A stretch of 64,000 bases of DNA, taken from Chloroflexota bacterium. GTDB taxonomy: Bacteria; Chloroflexota; Limnocylindria; Limnocylindrales; CSP1-4. The stretch is taken from assembly GCA_004297395.1 (NCBI GenBank), contig SCUO01000036.1, positions 1 through 64,000 on the forward strand, written 5' to 3'. The notes beneath the pieces were generated by a model. It was not told the origin of the DNA. It saw only the letters and a list, made by a program, of their open reading frames with translations, and made no database searches. Position numbers and translations under genes: made by a program. This document shows positions 33,576-41,535 of the stretch, in pieces; the stretch's first letter is position 1, and each line of letters begins with the position of its first letter.

Positions 33576-34072
33576 CCTGCCCGGTCTGCCAGTGGCAGAA
33601 CTTCGAGGGCGACGACCTGTGCGAGAACTGCGGGGCGGACCTGCGGGCCTCGGACACGCCCGAGCCGGCGACGGGCTTCAAGGGCCCGCTCCTGGGCGTC
33701 CATCTCGACGAGCTCGGGGCACCCGAGCCCGAGACCGTGGACGGCTCGGCGGATGTCGCCGAGGTCATCGAGCGGATGCACCGGGACGGCATCGACTGCG
33801 TCCTCGTGACCGAGGACGGCAAGCTGGCCGGCATCTTCACCGACCGGGACGCGCTGCTGAAGCTCGCCGGTCGCGGTCCGGAGCACCGACCCATCCGCGA
33901 GCTCATGACGCGCGACCCGGTCGTCCTCCGCCACGACGACACGATCGCGGTCGCGATCAACAAGATGGCCGTCGGCGGCTTTCGCCACGTCCCGATCGTC
34001 GATGGCGCCCGACCGACGGCGGTCGTCTCCGCCCGCGACGTCTTCCGGCACATCTCGGCGCGCCTCGGCTGA
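33572..34072 (+). CDS. Zinc-ribbon plus CBS-pair protein
   Basis: 166 residues. The N-terminal zinc ribbon (CPVCQWQNFEGDDLCENCG) is followed by two CBS repeats (DGIDCVLVTEDGKLAGIFTDRDALLKLAG and GGFRHVPIVDGARPTAVVSARDVFRHISA). It is the fourth gene of the run, overlapping korB by ATGA. A second CBS pair in one operon with KorAB suggests that adenylate levels are read at this enzyme, but no direct evidence exists. Confidence 0.88.
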   Translation: MTCPVCQWQNFEGDDLCENCGADLRASDTPEPATGFKGPLLGVHLDELGAPEPETVDGSADVAEVIERMHRDGIDCVLVTEDGKLAGIFTDRDALLKLAGRGPEHRPIRELMTRDPVVLRHDDTIAVAINKMAVGGFRHVPIVDGARPTAVVSARDVFRHISARLG

Positions 34073-34100
34073 GGCCGGGCCTTCGAGCGGCCGCCCTTCC

Positions 34101-35264
34101 GTGAACGCCCCGCGCCCCGTCATCCCCGATGCCCGCTACGGCGAGCGTCTGGCAAGGACCCAGGCCCTGCTTCACGAGCGCGGCATCGCGGCGCTCCTGG
34201 TCGGTGTCGGGGCCGATCTTCGGTACCTCGCCGGCTATGTCGCCATGCCGCTCGAGCGGCTCACCATGCTCGTCCTGCCGGCCGGCAGTCGGCCCTCGCT
34301 CGTGGCGCCCCGCCTCGAGGCGATGGCCGCGGCCGCAACGCCCCTGGTCCGGACCGGCCTCGTCGACCTCGTCGCCTGGGACGAGACCGACGATGCCCAC
34401 GCCATCGTCGCCGGGCTGCTTGCTGCCGCCCCGGAACCGTCGAACCAGCGCGTCCTCGTCAGCGACCGGCTCTGGGCGATGCACGTCCTGGGCCTCGAGC
34501 GGGTCCTGCCCGGCCGTGGACTGGGGCTGGCCAGCGAGATCCTGGGCGAGCTCCGGATGGTCAAGGATCCCGACGAGTTGGCCCTGCTCCGCCTGGCCGC
34601 TCACGCCGCCGACCGGGTCGTGGCGCAGATCGCCGCCGGACGGCTCATCGGCCGGACCGAGCTCGACGTCAGCCGCGAGGTCCGCGAGCGGCTGGTGGCC
34701 GAGGGCCACGAGTCGGCCGAGTTCGCGATCGTCGCATCCGGGCCGAACTCGGCGTCACCTCACCATGACGCATCCGATCGCGTGATCGGGGCCGGCGAGC
34801 CGATCGTCCTCGATATCGGCGGCGCGCTCGGCGGCTACTGCTCCGACACGACCCGGACGCTGTGGGTCACCGGCAGCAACCCTGGCGCCGGGCCGACGCC
34901 GGAGTTCCGGGCGCTGTTCGACTGCCTCCGCGAGGCCCAGGCGGAGGCGTGCACGGCAGTTCGACCGGGGGTCGCCTGTGATGCGATCGACGCCGTGGCC
35001 CGGGGGCGGATCACGGCCGACGGCCACGGCCCCGGGTTCATCCACCGCACCGGCCACGGCATCGGACTCGAGACCCACGAGGATCCGTACATCGTCGCCG
35101 GCAACGGCGAGCCGCTCCGGCCGGGGATGACCTTCAGCGTGGAGCCCGGGATCTACGTCGCGGGCCACCACGGGGCGCGGATCGAGGACATCGTCGTCTG
35201 CGGTCGTGATGGGCCGGACCTCCTCAACGAGTCGAGCCGCGATCTCTGGGTCGTCGCCGGATAG
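34101..35264 (+). CDS. M24 family metallopeptidase, Xaa-Pro dipeptidase-like
   Basis: 387 residues: N-terminal creatinase-like domain (YLAGYVAMPLERLTMLVLPAG) and C-terminal pita-bread domain with the metal ligands in VLDIGGALGGYCSDTTRT, TGHGIGLETHEDPY, FSVEPGIYVAGHHGARIEDIVV. Probably cleaves Xaa-Pro dipeptides. The start is GTG 34101 (VNAPRPVIP); the ORF-track start lies within the CBS gene. It follows that gene by 28 bases and may be read through from the kor operon. Confidence 0.93.
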   Translation: MNAPRPVIPDARYGERLARTQALLHERGIAALLVGVGADLRYLAGYVAMPLERLTMLVLPAGSRPSLVAPRLEAMAAAATPLVRTGLVDLVAWDETDDAHAIVAGLLAAAPEPSNQRVLVSDRLWAMHVLGLERVLPGRGLGLASEILGELRMVKDPDELALLRLAAHAADRVVAQIAAGRLIGRTELDVSREVRERLVAEGHESAEFAIVASGPNSASPHHDASDRVIGAGEPIVLDIGGALGGYCSDTTRTLWVTGSNPGAGPTPEFRALFDCLREAQAEACTAVRPGVACDAIDAVARGRITADGHGPGFIHRTGHGIGLETHEDPYIVAGNGEPLRPGMTFSVEPGIYVAGHHGARIEDIVVCGRDGPDLLNESSRDLWVVAG

Positions 35265-35376
35265 GGACGGGCCACCCGGCTCGGAGGTAGTTCCGGGTCC
35301 TCCCGGACCGGTCTCGTGGCGGTCGGCTATCATCGGTCGACGGGCAGTCCGCCCGGCGCCACCTCGACGCGAGCCC

Positions 35377-35427
35377 ATGAACCTGATCAAGATGCGGCGC
35401 TCCGGCGCCGCCGCCCACGGCCGATGA
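35377..35427 (+). CDS. Possible 16-residue leader peptide
   Basis: MNLIKMRRSGAAAHGR, ending in a TGA that overlaps the next ATG (ATGA). There is no clear Shine-Dalgarno; TATCAT lies at 35328-35333. May be a coupling leader or chance. Confidence 0.25.
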   Translation: MNLIKMRRSGAAAHGR

Positions 35428-36221
35428 GCCGCCGATCCCACCACCCCGCGCGTCGCCATGGCCGGGGCCACCCGGAGGTCCGCGGCCCGCGACCGGCTTC
35501 GCCCGCCGGCGACGCACCACTCGCGGCCGGTCCCGAGCCGCGGCCTGCCGACGCCGACGCCGGCGCCGGCGCCGCCCCCGCCCGCCGGCTCGCGATGCCG
35601 ACCGCCACCGCTGCCTCGCAGATCCAGGACCCCGTTCCGTCGTCGTCGTCGCCGGCCGTCCCCGCACCGGACGAGCCGATGTTCGCCGCTCCCTCGACGG
35701 CGGACGCAGCCACGCTGCCGCGGTCCGAACGGGAGGCGCCGCCCGATTCCGTGCCACGCGGCGAAGCTGATGCCCGGCCGGCCCCGGCGAGACGCGACCA
35801 GCCCTCGGCCGGGGCGCCCCCTCGCGTCGCTGCGCCTCGCGTCGCTGCGCCTCGCGTCGGGACCACGCCCCCGGCCCGTCCGGCCGATGGCCCGGTCGCC
35901 GTGCCGTCCTTCCAGCCTGGTGCCACCGACGCCGACCGGAACGGCTGCACCGCCCCGCAGCTCCGGCGGTTCATCAAGAGCCGGGCCTACGTCCCGATGC
36001 ACGAGCTCCGGCGCCGCTTCGCGATCGAGGGGGGCGACGACGACGTCACGCCGGTCGAGATGGACCGCGGCGTGCGGGTGTTCGTGGGCCTGCCGAACCG
36101 GGAGGGCCGGCTCCTCGGCGACCTCCTCCGGTCGGGCGACATCGGCTACGAGCTGTCATTCGACCCGATCGCACCGATCGTGGTGGGCGTCTTTCCGATG
36201 CGGCCGGTGCCGCGAGCCTGA
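35424..36221 (+). CDS. Uncharacterised protein with low-complexity N terminus
   Basis: 265 residues. The first 165 are Pro/Ala/Arg-rich and probably disordered, with an exact repeat (RVAAPRVAAPRVG). The last 90 residues look folded: TAPQLRRFIKSRAYVPMHELRRRFAIEGG then VFVGLPNREGRLLGDLLRSGDIGYELSFD. I do not recognise this domain. ATG 35424 is chosen because of the ATGA overlap with the leader; the ORF track starts 36 codons earlier. The codon use of the N-terminal part is still GC3-rich, so it may be real coding. Confidence 0.5.
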   Translation: MSRRSHHPARRHGRGHPEVRGPRPASPAGDAPLAAGPEPRPADADAGAGAAPARRLAMPTATAASQIQDPVPSSSSPAVPAPDEPMFAAPSTADAATLPRSEREAPPDSVPRGEADARPAPARRDQPSAGAPPRVAAPRVAAPRVGTTPPARPADGPVAVPSFQPGATDADRNGCTAPQLRRFIKSRAYVPMHELRRRFAIEGGDDDVTPVEMDRGVRVFVGLPNREGRLLGDLLRSGDIGYELSFDPIAPIVVGVFPMRPVPRA

Positions 36222-36354
36222 GCCCGGCACCGCCGGCCCGGGGCCGGCGCCGAGCGCGGCGAACCGCCGCGATCCAGGCCCTGTCGCATACGCGACTGTT
36301 GCGTAGACGCAACGTTGACCTTGCAATCGTCGGTCGCCACCTTGACCCATCCCC

Positions 36355-36383
36355 TTGACAGGCCGCATCCTTCCTTGATAGCC
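36355..36383 (+). promoter_or_regulatory. Weak promoter candidate before the secreted protein gene
   Basis: TTGACA at 36355-36360 with a poor -10 (GATAGC or ATAGCC) 16-17 bases on. The gap 36222-36466 also has GTTGCG-TAGA-CGCAAC, a short inverted repeat, near 36300. The -10 is weak. Confidence 0.3.
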
Positions 36384-36466
36384 CGAATGGCAGTCGTGGC
36401 GCAGGACCATCGTCCCAGGGGCTACGAGAGCAGAACCGGTCCAGACAGCGGCCCAGGAGGTCATCC

Positions 36467-37432
36467 GTGATTCGTCGACCCACACATCGGAGGGTCAGCT
36501 ACCTCGCCACCATCTCGCTCGTCGCGCTTGCCCTCCTGGTTCCGGCTGGCGCCAGCGCCGCGACACCGGACCTGAGTCCGATCCAGTACGGCGCACCGGC
36601 TACGGTCTCCGTTGACTCGACGCAGGGCGCCGTGGTCCTCGGCGTTCGAAACGACGGCAAGAGCACCGTCTCCCAGCTCTTCCTCGTCGAGGTCACAATC
36701 CTCGGCGGCTCCATCACGGCGATGTACCCGTCGCAGCCCAGCTGTGCCGAGGACTTCTCGTCGTGCACCCTCGGCCAGCTCAAGCCGAAGAAGGAGGCGA
36801 CGGTCATCGTCGTCTTCGACTTTGACGCAGGCTCGACGTCGGCGACCGTATCGGGCACGTTCAACACGACCGGCACGGCAGGCGACAACGACCAGAGCCA
36901 CGGCGACTCTTGGCAGGTCTCGGCCACCGTGACCCAGTCCGCGGACGCCCAGGACTTCGCCGGTCGCTTCATCGACCTCGACGGCAACCCGCTCGTCGCG
37001 AACGACCAGGTCATCAACGACGACACCAACCCGCATGCGACCAAGGTCATCGCCCCGCAGACCCTCATCGGCGTGACCGTCGAGGACGGCGCCGTCGTTG
37101 CCCAGCCATGCGACCCGACGAAGGTGGCGTGCGCGAAGCTATTCGGCGAGACCTCCAGCATCAGCGTCGCCCTGGGCGGGACGTTCGCCGGCGGCTTCCA
37201 GATCGTGATCGGCTTCGACGGCTCGGAGCTGCCGGGGGGCGTCAACGCCAATTCGATCAAGATCTACCACACGTACACGGGTGGCTCCGAGGTCATCAGC
37301 CAGAAGTGCCAGTTCGCCCCGAACTCGACGACCCCGAAGAGCATGCCGTGCCTCACCGCGAGCAAGGACGGACCGGACCTCTGGGTCACGATCTGGACGA
37401 CCCACAACGGGGTCATGCGCGGGCTCGGCTGA
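36467..37432 (+). CDS. Secreted protein of unknown function
   Basis: 321 residues: signal peptide (YLATISLVALALLVPAGASA), then beta-rich repeats. The first module (TVSVDSTQGAVVLGVRNDGKSTVSQLFLVEV) resembles DUF11/CARDB-like adhesive folds, and VIVVFDFDAGSTSATVSGTFNTTG follows. Paired cysteines (PSCAEDFSSC, QPCDPTKVAC, KCQFAPN...MPC) suggest disulfides. No anchor is seen. A perfect AGGAGG precedes GTG 36467. Confidence 0.75.
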   Translation: MIRRPTHRRVSYLATISLVALALLVPAGASAATPDLSPIQYGAPATVSVDSTQGAVVLGVRNDGKSTVSQLFLVEVTILGGSITAMYPSQPSCAEDFSSCTLGQLKPKKEATVIVVFDFDAGSTSATVSGTFNTTGTAGDNDQSHGDSWQVSATVTQSADAQDFAGRFIDLDGNPLVANDQVINDDTNPHATKVIAPQTLIGVTVEDGAVVAQPCDPTKVACAKLFGETSSISVALGGTFAGGFQIVIGFDGSELPGGVNANSIKIYHTYTGGSEVISQKCQFAPNSTTPKSMPCLTASKDGPDLWVTIWTTHNGVMRGLG

Positions 37433-37438
37433 GCCCGG

Positions 37439-40400
37439 TCAGGACGCGGGAACGCCTTCGAGCAGGCTTCTGACCCGCTCGGCGGAGACCCGGTCTCCCT
37501 TCCGCTCGTACAGCTCCAGGGCCTCCCGCAAGGGGGGCCCTGACGATTCGAGGTCGCCCACCAGGCGCAGGACGATCGCGAGGTCGGCGAGCGTGTCGGC
37601 CTGCTGGTCGATGTCGAGCGTCGCGCCCGCGATCCTGACCGCCTCCGTCGCCGTCGCGATGGCCGTCTCCGACTCGCCGGCCCGCGCCTGGAGCTTGGCC
37701 CGGGTCGCCCGCCAGGCCGCCTGACTGTAGGCGTCGTCGACGTCGGCCAGCTCGGCCGCGAGGCCGGTGTAGCGGTCGGCCTCCTCGAGCTGGTCGCGCT
37801 CGTACAGGATGGCGCCGAGCAGGGCCGCCACGGTCGACCGGAAATACCGCTCGCCGAGCGCGTCGAGGGCGGCGAAGTCGGCCCGCAGGCCCGCCTCTGC
37901 CGCCGCCAGGTCGTCGGCCAGCAGCTCGACCCGCGACCAGTCCACCGAGGTCGAGGCGGCGGTGACGCTCGGGCCCAGGTCCAGCAGCATCTCCCGGCCG
38001 CGACCGTACAGCCCGCGGGCGCGGTCGAAGTCGCCTTCCATGGCGTGGAGGACCGAGAGGACGCCGGAGATGATCGCCTCGGCCTTGCGGTCGCCGCGGA
38101 CCTCCTCGGACAGCTCTTCGCAACGGCGGATCGCGTCAGCGACGGCGGTCGGGCCGTGGAGGGCGGTGGCCGCATAGCCCATCGCCCCGAGCCCGACGAG
38201 CCGCTGGTCGCCGGCGGCGTGGGCGTGGTCGGCGACCTTCGCGGCGGCCTCCGCGGCCAGGTCGTAGCGGCCGCTCGTCCCGTGGATGAACATGAGCAGC
38301 CGCCAGGCCCGGGCCATGTTCGCCGAATCGGCCAGCTCGGTCAGCAGGTCGAGCGCACCCTGGACCGTGGCGAGCGCGCCCTCGGCGTCGGCCGATTCGG
38401 CGGTGTAGAGATCGAGGGCGACCCGGGCGAGGGTGGTCCGGGCCGCGGCGCGGGCGTCAGCCAGCGATTCGGCCAGGGCCCGGGACTGCTCGATGACCGC
38501 CTTCGCTTCGTCGAACGAGCCGTTCTCGGTGAGCGCCTCGGCCAGCTCGGGCAGGAGCTCAACCCGGAGCGGGTCCGTCTCATCGAGGAGTGCCACTGCG
38601 CGCCGGAGGAGCGTGCAGGCCGCCGGGGTGTCGCCGCGCGCGAAGGCCCGCCGCCCGGCCGCGGACAGCTTGGCCGCCCCGCGTCGCCCGATCTCGCGGC
38701 CCTCCTCGTCGACCCGCCCCAGGTCCGTCCGGTAGCGGTAGGCCTGCTCGAGGTGATAGCCGAGGATCTCCTCGAACTCCTGCTCCCGGCCGCGCTCCTT
38801 GTTGACCCGCTCGGCCCAGGCCACGAATCGCTCGTGGAGGGTCGCCCGCGCGCGCTTCAGCAGGGCGCCGTACGCGGTGTCACGGATCAGCAGGTTCGAG
38901 AACCGGTAGGCGCCCTCGTCGTCGGTCGCGTCGGGCCGGACGAAGCGTTTCCGGGCGAGGGTCATGAGGTGCCCACCGACGGCGCTGCGCAGGACGTCCG
39001 GGGCGAGCTCGGTGACGGCGGCGGTCGCGAAGACAAGGCCGATGACCGACGCCGGCTCGATGACCGCCCGCTCCTCGCGGGCGAGGTGGTCCAGCCGAGC
39101 GGCAAGGAGGGCGTTGATCGACGGTGGCACCGCGAGCTCCGCGGCATCCTCGCTCGAGACCCAGCGTTCGCCATCCCGCCGGAGCGTGCCGGCGTCGACG
39201 AGCATCGACACGACCTGCTCGATGAACAGCGGGTTGCCCTCGGCCGCTGCGACGATCCGGGCCCGGACCGCGGCCTCGACCTCGCCGCCGCTGAGCAGGG
39301 CCTGCATGACCCGCCCGCTGTCCTCCTCGCCGAGGGGCCGGAGCTGGATGCGGTTCGCGGCCTGGGCGTCCCACCACTCGGGGTGGGACTCCTGGAGTTC
39401 GAGGCGGGCCGAGGCGACCACCAGGATCGGGGCGCCACGCACGGATTCGACGAGGTGGTCCAGGAGCTCCAGGAAGGTCGGCTCGGCGGAGTGGATGTCG
39501 TCGATCGCGAGGACGAGCGGCTTCGTTCGGGCAAGGCCCTCGAGGAACTTGCGAGCGCCCCAGAAGAGCTCGGCCACCGGGAACTGGCCTGCCGCCAGGC
39601 CCACCGCGGCCGCAACCCGCTCGACAATCCCGGGGCCCTCGCCATCCTCGGGGCCCTCCGTCCCCATGAGCGCGGCGATCTTGTCGATGGCCTGGGCCGG
39701 CGAGTCCTCCGGGTCGATCGAGGCGGCCTCGCGAACGATCTCCACGAGTGGCCAGAAGGTGATCCCGTCGCCATACGGGAGGCACCGGCCGCGGAGGATC
39801 CGGGCCCGATCCCCGACCCGGAGGCGGAACTCGCGGACGACCCGCGACTTGCCCACCCCGGCATCGCCGACGAGGAGCCGAATCCGGCAGGCGCTGAACT
39901 CCTCGGCCTCCTCGAGCGCCTCGCCCAGGCGGGCCAGCTCCCCGGTCCGGCCGACGAACGGCGTCGGGGCGCCCCGGCCGCCGCCCTCCTCGAGGGCCCC
40001 GCTGGCCGGTGCCCGCACGTCCACCAGCCGGTAGGCCGGCACGCGCTCAGCCTTGCCCTTGAGCTCGAGCGGTTCGACCGATTCGACGACGACCTCGTCC
40101 CGGACGAGCTGGTAGGTCAGCTCGCCGATGAGGACCTCCTGGGCCGGGGCCGACTGCTCGAGGCGGGCAGCGACGTTGACCGTGTCGCCGGTCACGATCT
40201 GCTGGTTGGCGTTGGGGTCCGAGTTGGCCACGACCGGGCCGGTATTGACGCCGGTCCGGTTGGCGAGCGTCACCCCGTACTCGCGCTCGAGCTCGACGTT
40301 CAGGGCTGCCAGGGCGCGCTGCATCCCGTGGGCCGCCCGCACGGCCCGCAGGGCGTCGTCCTCGCGGACCCGGGGGAAGCCGAAGACGGCCATGATCGCG

Positions 40401-40669
40401 TCGCCGATGTACTTCTCGAGCGTGCCGCCGTGGGCCAGCAGCGGCGCCCGCATCGCCTCGAAGTAGCGGGCCTCGACCTCCCGGACGGCCTCCGGGTCCA
40501 GGCTCTCGCCGAGCGAGGTGGAGCCCTTGAGGTCCGAGAAGACGATCGTGACGACCTTGCGCAGCTCCTGGGCCGGCAGCTCCGCGACGAGCGACGTCCC
40601 GCAGTAGCCGCACAGCCGGAACTTGGCGGGGTTCTCCTCGCCACAGCTCGGACAGACGACGACCTGCAT
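37439..40669 (-). CDS. Class III nucleotidyl cyclase with AAA-type NTPase and TPR region
   Basis: 1076 residues. Zinc ribbon (Cys 6, 9, 20, 23), class III cyclase domain about 38-215 with both metal aspartates (FSDLKGST D46, EKYIGDAIM D90) and the transition-state pair in GDTVNVAARLE (N165, R169), AAA_16-type NTPase with Walker A GDAGVGKS at about 268-275, then TPR-like helices to the end. Catalytic residues are intact, so it should make cAMP or cGMP. ATG 40669 is chosen for the TAGACT 7 bases upstream; the ORF track adds 95 arginine-rich residues. It is divergent from a Crp-type regulator. Confidence 0.92.
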   Translation of the reverse strand: MQVVVCPSCGEENPAKFRLCGYCGTSLVAELPAQELRKVVTIVFSDLKGSTSLGESLDPEAVREVEARYFEAMRAPLLAHGGTLEKYIGDAIMAVFGFPRVREDDALRAVRAAHGMQRALAALNVELEREYGVTLANRTGVNTGPVVANSDPNANQQIVTGDTVNVAARLEQSAPAQEVLIGELTYQLVRDEVVVESVEPLELKGKAERVPAYRLVDVRAPASGALEEGGGRGAPTPFVGRTGELARLGEALEEAEEFSACRIRLLVGDAGVGKSRVVREFRLRVGDRARILRGRCLPYGDGITFWPLVEIVREAASIDPEDSPAQAIDKIAALMGTEGPEDGEGPGIVERVAAAVGLAAGQFPVAELFWGARKFLEGLARTKPLVLAIDDIHSAEPTFLELLDHLVESVRGAPILVVASARLELQESHPEWWDAQAANRIQLRPLGEEDSGRVMQALLSGGEVEAAVRARIVAAAEGNPLFIEQVVSMLVDAGTLRRDGERWVSSEDAAELAVPPSINALLAARLDHLAREERAVIEPASVIGLVFATAAVTELAPDVLRSAVGGHLMTLARKRFVRPDATDDEGAYRFSNLLIRDTAYGALLKRARATLHERFVAWAERVNKERGREQEFEEILGYHLEQAYRYRTDLGRVDEEGREIGRRGAAKLSAAGRRAFARGDTPAACTLLRRAVALLDETDPLRVELLPELAEALTENGSFDEAKAVIEQSRALAESLADARAAARTTLARVALDLYTAESADAEGALATVQGALDLLTELADSANMARAWRLLMFIHGTSGRYDLAAEAAAKVADHAHAAGDQRLVGLGAMGYAATALHGPTAVADAIRRCEELSEEVRGDRKAEAIISGVLSVLHAMEGDFDRARGLYGRGREMLLDLGPSVTAASTSVDWSRVELLADDLAAAEAGLRADFAALDALGERYFRSTVAALLGAILYERDQLEEADRYTGLAAELADVDDAYSQAAWRATRAKLQARAGESETAIATATEAVRIAGATLDIDQQADTLADLAIVLRLVGDLESSGPPLREALELYERKGDRVSAERVRSLLEGVPAS

Positions 40670-40676
40670 GCTCCGG

Positions 40677-40682
40677 AGTCTA
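40677..40682 (-). promoter_or_regulatory. Putative leaderless -10 (TAGACT) for the cyclase gene
   Basis: TAGACT on the minus strand, 7 bases, ATG 40669. GGAG lies too close to the ATG to act as a normal Shine-Dalgarno. Confidence 0.45.
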
Positions 40683-40746
40683 GCGGCGCTTTCCTCGGCT
40701 ACGATGCGGCCGACGGGGGTTGTCCGCGCACGCCAGGGAGAACTGC

Positions 40747-41454
40747 ATGGCCGACGGCCCCGGGAGCTCGGTCGGGCTGGAAGCGCTGCGGCGCTGCCGC
40801 CTCTTCGCACGCCTTGACGAGGGTCGGCTGGCGCCGCTCGCGGCCTCGCTCCGGGCGCGGCGCTACCGCTCGGGCGAGACGATCTTCCACCAGGACGACC
40901 CGGGCGACGCCCTCCACGTCGTGACGGCCGGAGCGGTGAAGATCGTCCTGCCATCGGCCGAGGACGAGGAGCCGGCGATCATCGCGACCCTCCGGCCGGG
41001 CGACTTCTTCGGTGAGCTGGCCCTGTTCGACGACGCGCCCCGCTCCGCGACCGCGGTCGCCCTCGGCCCGACCGAGACGCTCGTCCTGCGACGCGAGGCG
41101 TTCCTCGCGCTGATCGACGACGACCGGTCGATGCGCCATGCCCTCCTGTCGTCGCTGGCCGACGAGATCCGGTCGATCACGGCCCACGTCCAGGATCTCC
41201 ACTTCCTGGACCTGCCGGGCCGGCTGAGCCGGCGCATCCTGCGCGAGGCGGAGAAGGTCGCGGCCGAGCCGGATGGCTCCTTCCGCCTCGCCTGGCCCTA
41301 CACCCAGGCCGAGCTGGCCGGGATGATCGGCGGCTCGCGCCAGTCGGTGAACCGCCTCCTCGCGGATCTCGTCGCCCGCGGCCTCATCCGGGTCGAGCGC
41401 GATGTCCTCGTCATCCCCGACCGGGTGGCGCTGGAGCGCTCAATCCGGCGCTGA
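40747..41454 (+). CDS. Crp/Fnr family transcriptional regulator
   Basis: 235 residues: cNMP domain with the cassette FFGELALFDDAPRSATAV (Glu and Arg present, so cAMP binding is plausible), a long dimer helix, and the winged helix YTQAELAGMIGGSRQSVNRLLADLVARGLIRVE. The start is ATG 40747 with AGGGAG; the ORF-track TTG at 40720 is upstream of that Shine-Dalgarno. It lies 77 bases from the divergent cyclase gene, a likely source of its ligand. Confidence 0.92.
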   Translation: MADGPGSSVGLEALRRCRLFARLDEGRLAPLAASLRARRYRSGETIFHQDDPGDALHVVTAGAVKIVLPSAEDEEPAIIATLRPGDFFGELALFDDAPRSATAVALGPTETLVLRREAFLALIDDDRSMRHALLSSLADEIRSITAHVQDLHFLDLPGRLSRRILREAEKVAAEPDGSFRLAWPYTQAELAGMIGGSRQSVNRLLADLVARGLIRVERDVLVIPDRVALERSIRR

Positions 41455-41479
41455 CCACGCGCTGACCTCGCGCGCCCGC

Positions 41480-41529
41480 GTCGACCGGGTCGACCGGGTC
41501 GACCGGTCGCCCGCGGGTCCGCGACCCGC
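41480..41529. terminator. Repeat and hairpin between convergent crp-like and MFS genes
   Basis: Three copies of GTCGACCGG (41480-41506) followed by GCGGGTC-CGC-GACCCGC (41513-41529), a 7-bp stem. They lie between two convergent stops and probably act as a bidirectional terminator. Confidence 0.5.
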
Positions 41530-41535
41530 CCGCCT

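Noticed and set aside
38045-40924. 959-residue plus-strand ORF
   Set aside because: Antisense to the cyclase/AAA gene, whose catalytic motifs are all on the minus strand.
41480-41506. Three GTCGACCGG copies as a possible attachment site or iteron
   Set aside because: No integrase, replication gene or boundary is nearby; it sits between convergent stops and is better read as part of a terminator.
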